10,433 bases of DNA from Paratractidigestivibacter sp963591565 (GCA_963591565.1 CAVAUD010000074.1:1-10433), one strand, 5' to 3'. Shown: positions 1 to 6,771, numbered from the stretch's first letter. The notes: a model not told the origin generated them from the sequence alone. A program made the numbers and translations.

Positions 1-55
1 TCCCCCGCTCTTTCGGTCAGTTTCTTGTCGAATTTTGACCGAAAGGGCGGGGGAT
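1..55. repeat. Palindromic hairpin repeat, copy 1
   Basis: This 55-base sequence is identical to 1132-1186. It folds on itself: the arm at 1-19 pairs with 36-54 over 19 bp with a single G.T wobble, leaving a 16-nt loop at 20-35. The loop is identical in both copies as well, which is more than a terminator needs. The window begins at the repeat, so it may extend further left. It could be a terminator of an upstream gene, an intergenic repeat family, or a cassette boundary. The bases that follow (56-61) are AT-rich but do not form a clear T-tract. Confidence 0.85.
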
Positions 56-136
56 ATTCTTATGGCGGCTTAAAGGCGCCGTTCCCCGATTGGGTTGTCG
101 AAAGATGCTCGAGGTTGGGCATAAACCGCAGTCCCT

Positions 137-143
137 GGGGAGG
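137..143 (+). promoter_or_regulatory. Shine-Dalgarno deciding the start of the AbiEi-like gene
   Basis: GGGGAGG at 137-143 lies 8 nt before the GTG at 152. Two earlier in-frame GTG codons (143 and 146) overlap or directly touch this motif and so are poor starts. The 87-bp gap upstream (56-142) shows only a weak promoter-like pair, TTGTCG at 95-100 and CATAAA at 120-125 with a 19-bp spacer, which I do not call. Confidence 0.6.
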
Positions 144-151
144 TGGTGGGC

Positions 152-1114
152 GTGAGTCGTGAGGTGGACAAGCAGATTGCGGAATGGTTGGCGGTGGCGG
201 AGCAGGAGAAATGCTGCTATGCCCCTCAAAATGAGGTGGAGCGACGAAGCCTTGGCCGTCGTGTCGGCAAAGGCATAGTGCGCCCCGCAAGAGGCCTATT
301 CGCGCGCGAGGACGTTTGGGAGAGCCTTGAGCCCGATGAGCAGGCGCTGCGCATCGTGCGTGGTATGGCGGGGCAACGGCCTGACGTCGCTTTCTGCGGT
401 CCGTCGGCGGCGATTGTTCACGGTCTTGATGTGCCATGGCGCGACCTTGGGGAGATTCATCTTGCGCAAAGAGAAGGGGTCCACTCGCGCTCTCGGGGTA
501 ATTTGGTGCGTCATGAGTGCGACGCCGGGACACTCGATGTCGATGGTGTGAGGGTGACGGCCTTTTGGCGGACGGTTGCCGACTGTTTGCGTTGGTTGCC
601 GTTCCCCGACGCGTTGGCGGTCGCGGACTCGGCACTTAAGGAGACGGGCTGCAGCGCAGAGACCTTGGTGGCGCGCGTCGAGGAAGAGACGGCAGGAAAG
701 ACGGGCAGGGCCAGGGCGCTTGAAGTTGCGGCCTGGGCGGACGCCGGGAGTGACAACGCGGGCGAGTCACTTGCTCGCGGGGTGATGATCGAGGCGGGGT
801 TTGCCCGGCCGGTCCTGCAGTTCGAAGTGCCTGATCCGCTGGAGCCTTGGCATAGCTATCGCATCGACTTCGCCTGGCTTGATGCAGAAGGCGTGCCGAG
901 GGTCTTCGGTGAACTGGACGGTTATCGCAAAACCGAGAACCCCTCGTATATGGGCGGGCGCAGTGCCGAGCGGGTTTTGCTCGATGAACGCCGCAGAGAG
1001 TCTCGCATTTCGCTTCTTGGGGTGCCGATTGTGCGGTTTACCCTTGCGCAGGCGCTTCGCGACTGGGAGTTCGAGTTGTTGTTGGACTCCTACGGGGTCC
1101 CTCGAGCTAGATAG
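152..1114 (+). CDS. Orphan AbiEi-like protein with DUF559/Vsr-like C-terminal domain
   Basis: A 320-residue protein starting at GTG 152; an in-frame GTG at 143 would add three residues. The N-terminal part (about 1-90) has the winged-helix-like layout of AbiEi-type antitoxin domains, with an RR-rich segment leading to a 'RPARGLFAR' turn. The C-terminal part (about 200-315) resembles the DUF559/Vsr endonuclease-like fold common in actinobacterial AbiEi homologues: 'GES' (E205), 'RIDFAW' (D239), 'GELDGYRK' (E254, D256, K260), then an Arg-rich helix and 'VPIVRFT'. The canonical ExK is replaced by ELD, so nuclease activity is uncertain. AbiEi normally acts with an AbiEii nucleotidyltransferase toxin; the next gene is unrelated, so it looks orphan here, though the upstream neighbour lies outside the window. 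Codons are less C-biased than in the metabolic genes. Identical hairpin repeats flank the gene. Function is unproven; family assignment is moderately secure. Confidence 0.75.
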   Translation: MSREVDKQIAEWLAVAEQEKCCYAPQNEVERRSLGRRVGKGIVRPARGLFAREDVWESLEPDEQALRIVRGMAGQRPDVAFCGPSAAIVHGLDVPWRDLGEIHLAQREGVHSRSRGNLVRHECDAGTLDVDGVRVTAFWRTVADCLRWLPFPDALAVADSALKETGCSAETLVARVEEETAGKTGRARALEVAAWADAGSDNAGESLARGVMIEAGFARPVLQFEVPDPLEPWHSYRIDFAWLDAEGVPRVFGELDGYRKTENPSYMGGRSAERVLLDERRRESRISLLGVPIVRFTLAQALRDWEFELLLDSYGVPRAR

Positions 1115-1131
1115 GAGTTGCTAGACCATAA

Positions 1132-1186
1132 TCCCCCGCTCTTTCGGTCAGTTTCTTGTCGAATTTTGACCGAAAGGGCGGGGGAT
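1132..1186. repeat. Palindromic hairpin repeat, copy 2 (possible terminator)
   Basis: Identical over 55 bases to 1-55. Here the pairing extends further into flanking ATAAT/ATTAT, giving a 23-bp stem across 1128-1150/1167-1189 with one G.T wobble. It begins 13-17 nt after the TAG of the AbiEi-like gene. The A/T-rich stem base and ATTATT on the right would suit a weak bidirectional terminator. Terminator use and repeat-family membership are not exclusive. Confidence 0.85.
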
Positions 1187-1296
1187 TATTGCTGGGGCGA
1201 GGGCGCGGCCATATTCCGCGGCATTGAGGTTGAGGACGGCGTACTATTGCGGAGACAAAAACGGCGGCTGTCGCCTTGGAGTAGGGGAGAAGACCG

Positions 1297-2508
1297 ATGA
1301 AATACGACTTCACGAGCATCTTGGAGCGCAAAGGCGACGACGCGCTGGCGGTTGACGCCGTGGGCGTCGAGGGCGGGGCGATCCCCGTCGTGCCCAAGCC
1401 CGGCTTCGACTTCATCCCCATGTGGGTCGCCGACATGAACTTCCCGGTGTGCCCCAGCGTGACCGACGCCCTGGTGGCGCGCGCAAAGGTGCCGCACTTT
1501 GGGTACTTCCGCCCCCGCGCGGAGTACTTCGAGAAGATCATCGCCTGGCAGGAGACTCGAAACGGCGTGCGCGGCCTCGAGGCCAAGCACATCGGGTACG
1601 AGAACGGCGTGCTGGGCGGCCTGATCTCGGCCGTCTCGGCCTTCGCGGCGCCCGGCGACACGGTGCTGGTCCACAGCCCGACCTACATCGGATTTACCCA
1701 CAGCCTGGAGAGCGCCGGCTTCCACATCGAGCTGTCGCCGCTGGTCCAGGATGAGTCGGGCACCTGGCGCATGGACTTCTCGGATATGGAGGCCCGGCTC
1801 GAGAAGACCCATGCCCACGTGGCGATCTTCTGCTCGCCGCACAACCCGTGCGGCCGCGTGTGGGAGCGCTCCGAGGTCGAGCAGGCCATGGAGGTCTATC
1901 GCCGGCACGACTGTGTCGTTGTCTCCGACGAGATCTGGTCCGACATCATCCTGCCCGGCCACAAGCACGTCCCGACCCAAAGCGTGAGCGACGACGCGCG
2001 GGCGCGCACCGTCGCCCTCTACGCGCCGAGCAAGACCTTCAACCTGGCCGGCCTTATCGGCAGCTACCACATCATCTATAGCGACTACCTGCGAGATCGC
2101 GTGGCGGCCCAAAGCGAGAAGAGCCACTACAACTCGATGAACGTGCTGTCGATGCACGCGCTTCTCGGCGCCTACGAGCCGGCCGGACACGAGTGGGTCG
2201 ACGAGCTGTGCCAGGTCATCGACGGCAACGTCTCGTATGCCTGCGATTTCATCGAGCGGCGCCTCGAGGGCGTGCGGGTTGTGCGTCCCCAGGGCACCTA
2301 CATGCTGTTCATTGACTGCGCGGGGTGGCTGGAGGCGCACGGCAAGTCCCTGGACGAGCTGCTGCGCGCCGGCTGGGAGGTCGGCGTGGGCTGGCAGGAC
2401 GGCCGCCCCTTCCACGGCCCCACGCACATCCGCATGAACCTGGCCTTGCCGCTCTCCCGCGTGCAGGAGGCCTTCGGGCGTCTCGACACCCACGTCTTCA
2501 ACGTGTAG
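1297..2508 (+). CDS. MalY/PatB-family PLP-dependent C-S lyase (aminotransferase class I fold)
   Basis: A 403-residue protein, the usual family length. Members are cytosolic PLP enzymes that cleave cystathionine or cysteine conjugates to pyruvate, ammonia and a thiol; E. coli MalY also restrains MalT. Visible fold-type I landmarks are 'SPHNPCGRVW' (N183), 'VVSDEIWSD' (D211, pyridine-nitrogen contact), 'YAPSKTFNLAG' (K246, Schiff-base lysine) and 'HIRMNLALP' (R379, carboxylate-binding). The N-terminal 'FIPMWVADMNFP' is typical of the MalY/PatB branch rather than general aspartate aminotransferases. ATG 1297 is preceded by AGGGGAGA (1283-1290), 6 nt away. The 110-bp upstream gap has a -10-like TACTAT at 1242-1247 but no properly spaced -35, and no copy of the operators found near the sucrose genes, so membership of that regulon is not supported. 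Lyase versus aminotransferase activity cannot be told from sequence alone. Confidence 0.9.
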   Translation: MKYDFTSILERKGDDALAVDAVGVEGGAIPVVPKPGFDFIPMWVADMNFPVCPSVTDALVARAKVPHFGYFRPRAEYFEKIIAWQETRNGVRGLEAKHIGYENGVLGGLISAVSAFAAPGDTVLVHSPTYIGFTHSLESAGFHIELSPLVQDESGTWRMDFSDMEARLEKTHAHVAIFCSPHNPCGRVWERSEVEQAMEVYRRHDCVVVSDEIWSDIILPGHKHVPTQSVSDDARARTVALYAPSKTFNLAGLIGSYHIIYSDYLRDRVAAQSEKSHYNSMNVLSMHALLGAYEPAGHEWVDELCQVIDGNVSYACDFIERRLEGVRVVRPQGTYMLFIDCAGWLEAHGKSLDELLRAGWEVGVGWQDGRPFHGPTHIRMNLALPLSRVQEAFGRLDTHVFNV

Positions 2509-2526
2509 ACGACAAGGCCTTCGCCC

Positions 2527-2548
2527 TGGCGAGATGCGCGTCTCGCCG
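2527..2548 (+). terminator. Short hairpin after the MalY/PatB gene
   Basis: GGCGAGA (2528-2534) pairs perfectly with TCTCGCC (2541-2547) around a 6-nt loop, with one extra T.G pair outside. It starts 19 nt after the stop codon. No T-tract follows directly, so it is a weak terminator or an mRNA 3'-end stabiliser. Confidence 0.35.
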
Positions 2549-2571
2549 TAAGTGGGGTATCCTCTTTTGAA

Positions 2572-2588
2572 GTGAAAACGTTTGATAT
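2572..2588 (+). promoter_or_regulatory. LacI-family operator upstream of the repressor gene
   Basis: GTGAAAACGTTTGATAT matches the 17-mer at 3809-3825 at 15 of 17 positions, around an AAACGTTT palindromic core. It ends 15 nt before the ATG at 2604 and touches the ribosome-binding region (AAGGAAGG, 2589-2596). A protein bound here would hinder expression of the repressor gene, so autoregulation is the likely role (inference). Confidence 0.7.
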
Positions 2589-2603
2589 AAGGAAGGCGGC
2601 GCC

Positions 2604-3614
2604 ATGGCTGGCGGGGCCAATCACACAAAGGACGCGGCAAAGCCGGGAATCAAAGAGGTCGCGGCGGTGGCCGGGGTCTCGGCGACCACGGTCTCGCGCG
2701 TCCTCAACAATCGCGGCTACATCAGCCAGGAGACGCGCGACAAGGTGCACAAGGCGATGGAGAGCGTGAACTACGCGCCCAATGACGTCGCGCGCGCCAT
2801 GCTCAACGGCCGCCTGAACCTCGTGGCGATGGTCGTTCCTTTTGTCAGCAGCCCGTTCCATGGCCAGGTCGTCCAGGCCGTCGAGCGCACGTTGGCCGAG
2901 AACGGCTACAAGATGCTCCTGTGCGATTCCGCCGCCCGCCCCGACCTCGAGCGCTCCTACATCGAGATGCTGCGGCGCAACATGGTCGACGGCGTGATCG
3001 TGAACTCGTTGAACGTCGGCGCCGAGGCCTACGCGCAGACGGGGCTGTCCCTCGTGGGCATCGACTGCGACCTTGGCGAGGGTTCCGTCCAGATCGCGAG
3101 CGACAGCTACCGGATAGGCGAGCTGGCCACGCAGCGCCTCATCGACGACGGGTGCCGCCGCATCCTTTGCCTGCGCAACAACAGCCGCATGCGCATGCCG
3201 GCCAACAAGCGCACCGACGCGTACCGTGACCTGGTGAGCGCCGCTGGCCTGCCGACGCTCGTGCGCGAGGTCGAGTTCGTTAAGCCCGACGACCAAAAGG
3301 AGCTCGCGATCGCCCAGATCCTGGCGGAGAACCCCGACATCGACGGCATCTTCGCCGGCGACGACACCATGGCCGCCGTCTGCCTTAACGTCATGCGCCG
3401 CCGCGGCCTGAGCGCGCCCGACGACATCAAGGTCGTGGGGGCCGACGGCGCTCGCCGCACGATGACCTTCATGCCGCACCTGACCACGGTGCGCCAGGAC
3501 ATCGATCGCATCGGCGACCTTGCCGCGCGCTCCATGATCGACCTGGTGGAGGGCAAGAAGCCCGAGTCGAACACGAAGCTGCCCGTCGAGCTCGTGGTGG
3601 GGCAGACCGCCTAG
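2604..3614 (+). CDS. scrR: LacI-family transcriptional repressor of the sucrose/fructoside locus
   Basis: A 336-residue regulator of normal LacI/GalR length. Residues 15-60 form the helix-turn-helix ('GIKEVAAVAGVSATTVSRVLNN'-type; A27-T28-T29-V30-S31-R32 is the recognition helix start). The hinge helix follows ('YAPNDVARAM'), then a periplasmic-binding-protein-like sugar-sensing domain (about 70-336) with 'GIFAGDDTMA' and 'VVGADGARR' blocks. ATG 2604 has AAGGAAGG at 2589-2596, spacing 7 nt. A 14-residue extension precedes the HTH, slightly longer than usual. Operators of one sequence type lie before this gene and before the downstream hydrolase-PTS-hydrolase operon, so it probably represses both and is released by a sugar or sugar phosphate. 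The scrR name rests on context; the exact ligand is unknown. A strong terminator follows, so it is transcribed apart from the operon. Confidence 0.9.
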   Translation: MAGGANHTKDAAKPGIKEVAAVAGVSATTVSRVLNNRGYISQETRDKVHKAMESVNYAPNDVARAMLNGRLNLVAMVVPFVSSPFHGQVVQAVERTLAENGYKMLLCDSAARPDLERSYIEMLRRNMVDGVIVNSLNVGAEAYAQTGLSLVGIDCDLGEGSVQIASDSYRIGELATQRLIDDGCRRILCLRNNSRMRMPANKRTDAYRDLVSAAGLPTLVREVEFVKPDDQKELAIAQILAENPDIDGIFAGDDTMAAVCLNVMRRRGLSAPDDIKVVGADGARRTMTFMPHLTTVRQDIDRIGDLAARSMIDLVEGKKPESNTKLPVELVVGQTA

Positions 3615-3666
3615 CCGCGCGGGCTTCTCGCCACACGCATCGAACCGTCCGCTTGTTGTAGCGGAG

Positions 3667-3705
3667 AAGGACCTCGCGCCGTTGGGTTGCGAGGCCCTTT
3701 CTTTT
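3667..3705 (+). terminator. Rho-independent terminator of the repressor gene
   Basis: AAGG-A-CCTCGC (3667-3676) pairs with GCGAGG-C-CCTT (3689-3699): 6 bp, one A/C mismatch, then 4 bp, with a 12-nt loop. TTTCTTTT follows at 3698-3705. It sits about 50 nt after the repressor stop and separates it from the operon's own promoter. Confidence 0.85.
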
Positions 3706-3707
3706 GG

Positions 3708-3754
3708 CCGCTCGAGCTCTCCCTCGACCGCTCAGGCCCTCCTTCGACCGCTCA
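3708..3754. repeat. Three direct repeats at 20-bp spacing
   Basis: CCCTCGACCGCTCA (3721-3734) and CCTTCGACCGCTCA (3741-3754) differ at one base and are exactly 20 bp apart. A degenerate third copy, CCGCTCG at 3708-3714, keeps the same phase. Three units two helical turns apart, just upstream of the operator array, could be activator sites, or simple duplication; nothing in the sequence decides. Confidence 0.45.
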
Positions 3755-3758
3755 CCGG

Positions 3759-3776
3759 CATATGTCAACCGTTTGC
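3759..3776 (-). promoter_or_regulatory. Upstream operator, inverted orientation
   Basis: On the minus strand this reads GCAAACGGTTGACATATG, matching the plus-strand operator from 3811 onward at 16 of 18 positions. Its centre is 46 bp from the first tandem operator. It may act as an auxiliary operator for looping or cooperative binding. Confidence 0.65.
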
Positions 3777-3807
3777 AGAACTTTGCGCGGCGAGCGCTGA
3801 CGGGCGA

Positions 3808-3843
3808 TATGAAAACGTTTGACATATGAAAACGATTGACATA
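3808..3843 (+). promoter_or_regulatory. Tandem operator pair for the LacI-family repressor
   Basis: Two 17-bp units, ATGAAAACGTTTGACAT (3809-3825) and ATGAAAACGATTGACAT (3826-3842), lie back to back and differ at one base. Both have a central ACG(T/A)TT core typical of LacI/GalR operators centred on CG. Unit one covers the -35 box and unit two fills the spacer between -35 and -10, so bound repressor would exclude RNA polymerase. Confidence 0.8.
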
Positions 3844-3847
3844 CATT
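3819..3847 (+). promoter_or_regulatory. Promoter of the hydrolase-PTS-hydrolase operon
   Basis: Consensus -35 TTGACA at 3819-3824, 17-bp spacer, and -10 TACATT at 3842-3847 (4 of 6 consensus). This predicts a start of transcription near 3854 and a leader of about 30 nt. The second TTGACA (3836-3841) has no -10 at the right distance, so it is probably only part of the operator. Confidence 0.7.
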
Positions 3848-3870
3848 TGCCACGTCGGCAGGCAATCGAA

Positions 3871-3875
3871 AAGGA
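3871..3875 (+). promoter_or_regulatory. Shine-Dalgarno deciding the start of the first GH32-like gene
   Basis: AAGGA at 3871-3875 is 8 nt from ATG 3884. The frame stays open back to a TTG at 3836, but that codon lies inside the operator/promoter and upstream of the predicted transcript start, so it cannot be the start. Confidence 0.7.
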
Positions 3876-3883
3876 CGGATGCG

Positions 3884-5266
3884 ATGCACAAGATCTACTA
3901 CCAGCCAGAGGGAATCTGGGTCGGCGACATCATGCCGTACGGCGAGAACGGCAAGTTCTACCTCTATCACCAGCGCGATACCCGCAACCCCGGGCCCTTT
4001 GGCGAGCCGTTTGGCTGGGCCCTGGCCACCACCGAGGACTTCGTCTCCTACGCCGATTTTGGCGAGAGCCTCAAGCGCGGCGCGGACGACGAGGTGGACC
4101 AGTACGTCTACGCCGGAACCGTCTTTAAGGCCGGCGAGAAGTACCACGCCCTCTACACCGGCTGCAACCGCGACCTGGTGAAGGCGCGCAAGATGAAGCA
4201 GGTTCTTCTCCACGCCACGAGCGACGACGCGATCAACTGGGAGAAGAACATCTCCGAGACGCTCCTTCCGCCCCAGGAGGGCTACGACGACCGCAACTGG
4301 CGCGACCCTTACGTGCTGTGGGACGAGGAGAACGAGGAGTACGCCCTCATCCTCGGCTCGCGCGTGGGCGAGGACAAGGCCCTCATGACCGGCCGTATCG
4401 TCAAGTTCACCTCTAAGGACCTCGAGAACTGGGAGTTCCAGGGCGACTGGTGGACCCCGGGCCAGTACACGATGTTCGAGATGCCCGACCTCTTTAAGAT
4501 GGGCGACTGGTGGTACCTGGTCTTCTCGGAGTACAGCGACGGCAACAAGACCCGCTACCGCATGTCTCGCTCCATGAACGGCCCCTGGATCACCCCCGCC
4601 GACGACGCCTTCGACGGCCGCGCCTACTACGCCGCGCGCACCGCCTTCGACGGCGAGCGCCGCGTGCTGTTTGGCTGGGTCCCGACCCGCGACGAGGGCG
4701 GCGACCCCAGTTCCTACCTGTGGGGCGGCACCTTCATGCCCCTCGAGATCGTGCAGCGCGCGGACGGCACCCTCGGCACCAAGCTGCCCGACAGCATGGT
4801 GCCCGCGTTTGGCGAGGGCAAGGCCGTCGAGGCCTTTGAGCTGGGGTGCGTTTCGGGCAAGGCCGAGCACGTGCTTAGCGCGGACGCCGGTTCCACCTAC
4901 CTTCTCGACGCCGACATCGAGCTGTCCGGCGACGCCGCGGGCTTCTCGGTCAAGCTTGCCGAGGACGCCGAGACGGGCCTTGGCTACGAGTTCCGCGCCA
5001 ACCTGCGCGAGGGCAGGCTGGAGTTCACGGCCGCTCCGCAGTACCCCTGGTTCCAGCTCAACACCATGGGCCTCGATCGCCCGCTCTTCTTCAAGGGCGA
5101 CGGCAGCCACCACCTGCGTCTCGTTGTCGACGACGACATCGCGACTGTTTTCGTCGACGACGTCGCGCTCAACGCCCGCTTCTGCGCGAAGAAGGGCCAG
5201 GGCGTCTCGCTTACCGTGACCGAAGGCACCCTGCGCTGCGCGAACGCGACGATCGCCTCGCTTTAA
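3884..5266 (+). CDS. Atypical GH32-family beta-fructosidase-like hydrolase
   Basis: A 460-residue protein without a signal peptide, so cytosolic. It has the GH32 layout: a five-bladed propeller (about 10-300), then a C-terminal beta-sandwich (about 320-460). The usual nucleophile block WMNDPNG is missing; its place is taken by 'GIWVGDIMPYGENGKFYLYH', with D15 the likely nucleophile. The other two catalytic blocks are recognisable: 'NWRDPYVLW' (D141, transition-state stabiliser) and 'FEMPDLF' (E199, acid/base; EM replaces the usual EC). GH32 enzymes retain configuration while cleaving fructose from sucrose, fructans or their phosphates. It is first in an operon with a PTS transporter and a standard sucrose-6-phosphate hydrolase, 53 bp before the transporter. 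A second, diverged hydrolase suggests a different fructoside or linkage. Substrate cannot be named; a GH43-like relative is a weaker alternative. Codons are strongly C-ending, like the PTS gene. Confidence 0.85.
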   Translation: MHKIYYQPEGIWVGDIMPYGENGKFYLYHQRDTRNPGPFGEPFGWALATTEDFVSYADFGESLKRGADDEVDQYVYAGTVFKAGEKYHALYTGCNRDLVKARKMKQVLLHATSDDAINWEKNISETLLPPQEGYDDRNWRDPYVLWDEENEEYALILGSRVGEDKALMTGRIVKFTSKDLENWEFQGDWWTPGQYTMFEMPDLFKMGDWWYLVFSEYSDGNKTRYRMSRSMNGPWITPADDAFDGRAYYAARTAFDGERRVLFGWVPTRDEGGDPSSYLWGGTFMPLEIVQRADGTLGTKLPDSMVPAFGEGKAVEAFELGCVSGKAEHVLSADAGSTYLLDADIELSGDAAGFSVKLAEDAETGLGYEFRANLREGRLEFTAAPQYPWFQLNTMGLDRPLFFKGDGSHHLRLVVDDDIATVFVDDVALNARFCAKKGQGVSLTVTEGTLRCANATIASL

Positions 5267-5319
5267 GGCGACCCGGCACCGACCCAGTAAACTGATTCCG
5301 ACAAGGAACGGAGAGAGAC

Positions 5320-6771
5320 ATGGACTACAAAGCGGTATCCCAGCAAGTCGTCGACAACGTCGGCGGCGTCGAGAACATCGAGGGCGCCACGCACTGCGTC
5401 ACCCGCCTGCGCCTCGTTCTCAAGGACACCTCGAAGTACGACAAGGCGGCGCTCGAGAACCTCGACGGCGTCAAGGGCGTGCTCTTCAACAGCGGCCAGC
5501 TCATGATCATCTTCGGCACCGGCACCGTGAACAAGGTGTTCGACGCGTTCATGGCCCTGACCGGCGTAAAGGAGATAAGCGCGTCCGAGGTCAAGGGCGC
5601 CGAGGCGGACAAGAAGGGCAAGTTCTTCTCGGTCCTCAAGGTGTTCTCCGACATCTTCATCCCCATCATCCCGGCGTTCGTGGGCGCGGCCATCATCATC
5701 GGCCTTAAGTCGCTCATCGTGGCCGAGGGCCTCTTTGGCATGCAGGGCAGCCTCGCGGACCAAAGCGAGTTCCTCAAGAACCTCGCGAGCTTCTTCGCCA
5801 TCATCGCGACCACCTTTGATTACCTGCCTGTTCTTGTGATGTACAGCGCGGTGAAGCGCTTTGGCGGCAACCCGATCCTGGGCATCCTCGTCGGCATCGT
5901 GATGGTCCACCCGAGCCTCATGAACCGCAACACCTTTGTCCTTGACCCGACGGGCGTGGAGTACTGGAACTTCGGCCCGCTGGCCATTCCGATGGTCGCC
6001 TTCCAGGGCGGCGTCTTCCCCGCGATCCTGACCGCCTGGTTCATGGCCAAGGTCGAGAAGATCGCCCAGGACGTCATCCCCGAGGTCGTCTCGTTTGTCT
6101 TTGTCCCCACCATCACGCTGATCCTTGCCAACGTCGCGCTGTTCACCGTGTTCGGCCCGCTCGGCAACCTCATCGGCGACGTGCTCGGCGGCGTCATCGA
6201 CGTGCTCTACAACCGCATGGGCGTCTTCGGCGCGTTCGTCTTCGCCGCGTTCCTGCAGCCGCTCGTCGTCACCGGCACCCACCAGTTCATCCAGGGCATC
6301 GAGGCCAACCTCGTGGCCACCACCGGCTTCAACTACATCCAGGCCATCTGGTCGGTCTCCATCATCGCCCAGGGCGGCGGCGCCATCGGCATGTACCTGA
6401 TCCACAAGAAGCACTCCCGCGAGCGCAGCATCTGCATGTCCTCCTTCATCCCGACCCTCGTCGGCATCTCGGAGCCCGCGATCTTCGCGGCGAACATGCG
6501 CTACTCCATCATCCCGTTTGTGTGCGCCTGCATCGGCGCGGGCTGCGGCGGCGCCTTCGTCAAGTTCTTCGAGGTCCGCGCCATCGGCCAGGGCCTGACC
6601 GGAGTGCTCGGCCTGCTCATCGTCACCCCCGAGACCCTCGTGTGGTACGTGATCGGCAACCTCATCGCCTTCTTTGTCCCCATTGCGCTGATCTTTGCGT
6701 ACAACAAGGCAAAGGGCGTCCCGACCACGGACGAGGAGGGCGGCGGCGCCGGCTTCGAGGTCAGCTTCTAG
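5320..6771 (+). CDS. scrA: PTS system sucrose-type EIIBC transporter
   Basis: A 483-residue inner-membrane permease that imports and phosphorylates a sugar. The EIIB domain (1-85) carries the phospho-cysteine in 'THCVTRLRLV' (C26). A hydrophilic linker (about 86-103) leads to the multi-spanning EIIC domain (about 104-475), with 'SDIFIPIIPAFVGAAII' as first membrane region, 'GTHQFIQGIE' (H321) and 'GISEPAIFAANMRY' (E385), both blocks typical of glucose-superfamily EIIC. No IIA domain is attached, so phosphate must come from a IIA encoded elsewhere, as for many ScrA proteins. ATG 5320 has GGAG at 5310-5313. Position between two GH32 genes points to sucrose or a related fructoside; the name scrA rests on this context. 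The H-Q pair in place of the more usual H-H leaves specificity open; trehalose-type PTS is a less likely alternative. Confidence 0.88.
   Translation: MDYKAVSQQVVDNVGGVENIEGATHCVTRLRLVLKDTSKYDKAALENLDGVKGVLFNSGQLMIIFGTGTVNKVFDAFMALTGVKEISASEVKGAEADKKGKFFSVLKVFSDIFIPIIPAFVGAAIIIGLKSLIVAEGLFGMQGSLADQSEFLKNLASFFAIIATTFDYLPVLVMYSAVKRFGGNPILGILVGIVMVHPSLMNRNTFVLDPTGVEYWNFGPLAIPMVAFQGGVFPAILTAWFMAKVEKIAQDVIPEVVSFVFVPTITLILANVALFTVFGPLGNLIGDVLGGVIDVLYNRMGVFGAFVFAAFLQPLVVTGTHQFIQGIEANLVATTGFNYIQAIWSVSIIAQGGGAIGMYLIHKKHSRERSICMSSFIPTLVGISEPAIFAANMRYSIIPFVCACIGAGCGGAFVKFFEVRAIGQGLTGVLGLLIVTPETLVWYVIGNLIAFFVPIALIFAYNKAKGVPTTDEEGGGAGFEVSF

Noticed and set aside
1224..1247. Promoter for the MalY/PatB gene (TTGAGG with TACTAT)
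   Set aside because: The spacer is 12 bp (or 6 bp from the second TTGAGG), too short for a normal sigma-70 promoter.
1254..1268. Possible operator (CAAAAACGG) before the MalY/PatB gene
   Set aside because: It shares only the short AAAACG core and lacks the TTGACAT half found in the other sites.
1186..2640. Minus-strand frame of 484 codons
   Set aside because: It is the antisense shadow of the MalY/PatB gene, which has full PLP-enzyme motifs on the plus strand.
3836..3883. TTG start extending the first GH32-like protein by 16 residues
   Set aside because: The TTG lies inside an operator and upstream of the predicted transcript start; ATG 3884 has a good ribosome-binding site.
3752..5113. 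Minus-strand frame of 453 codons
   Set aside because: It overlaps the operator array and the first GH32-like gene; composition is that of an antisense shadow.
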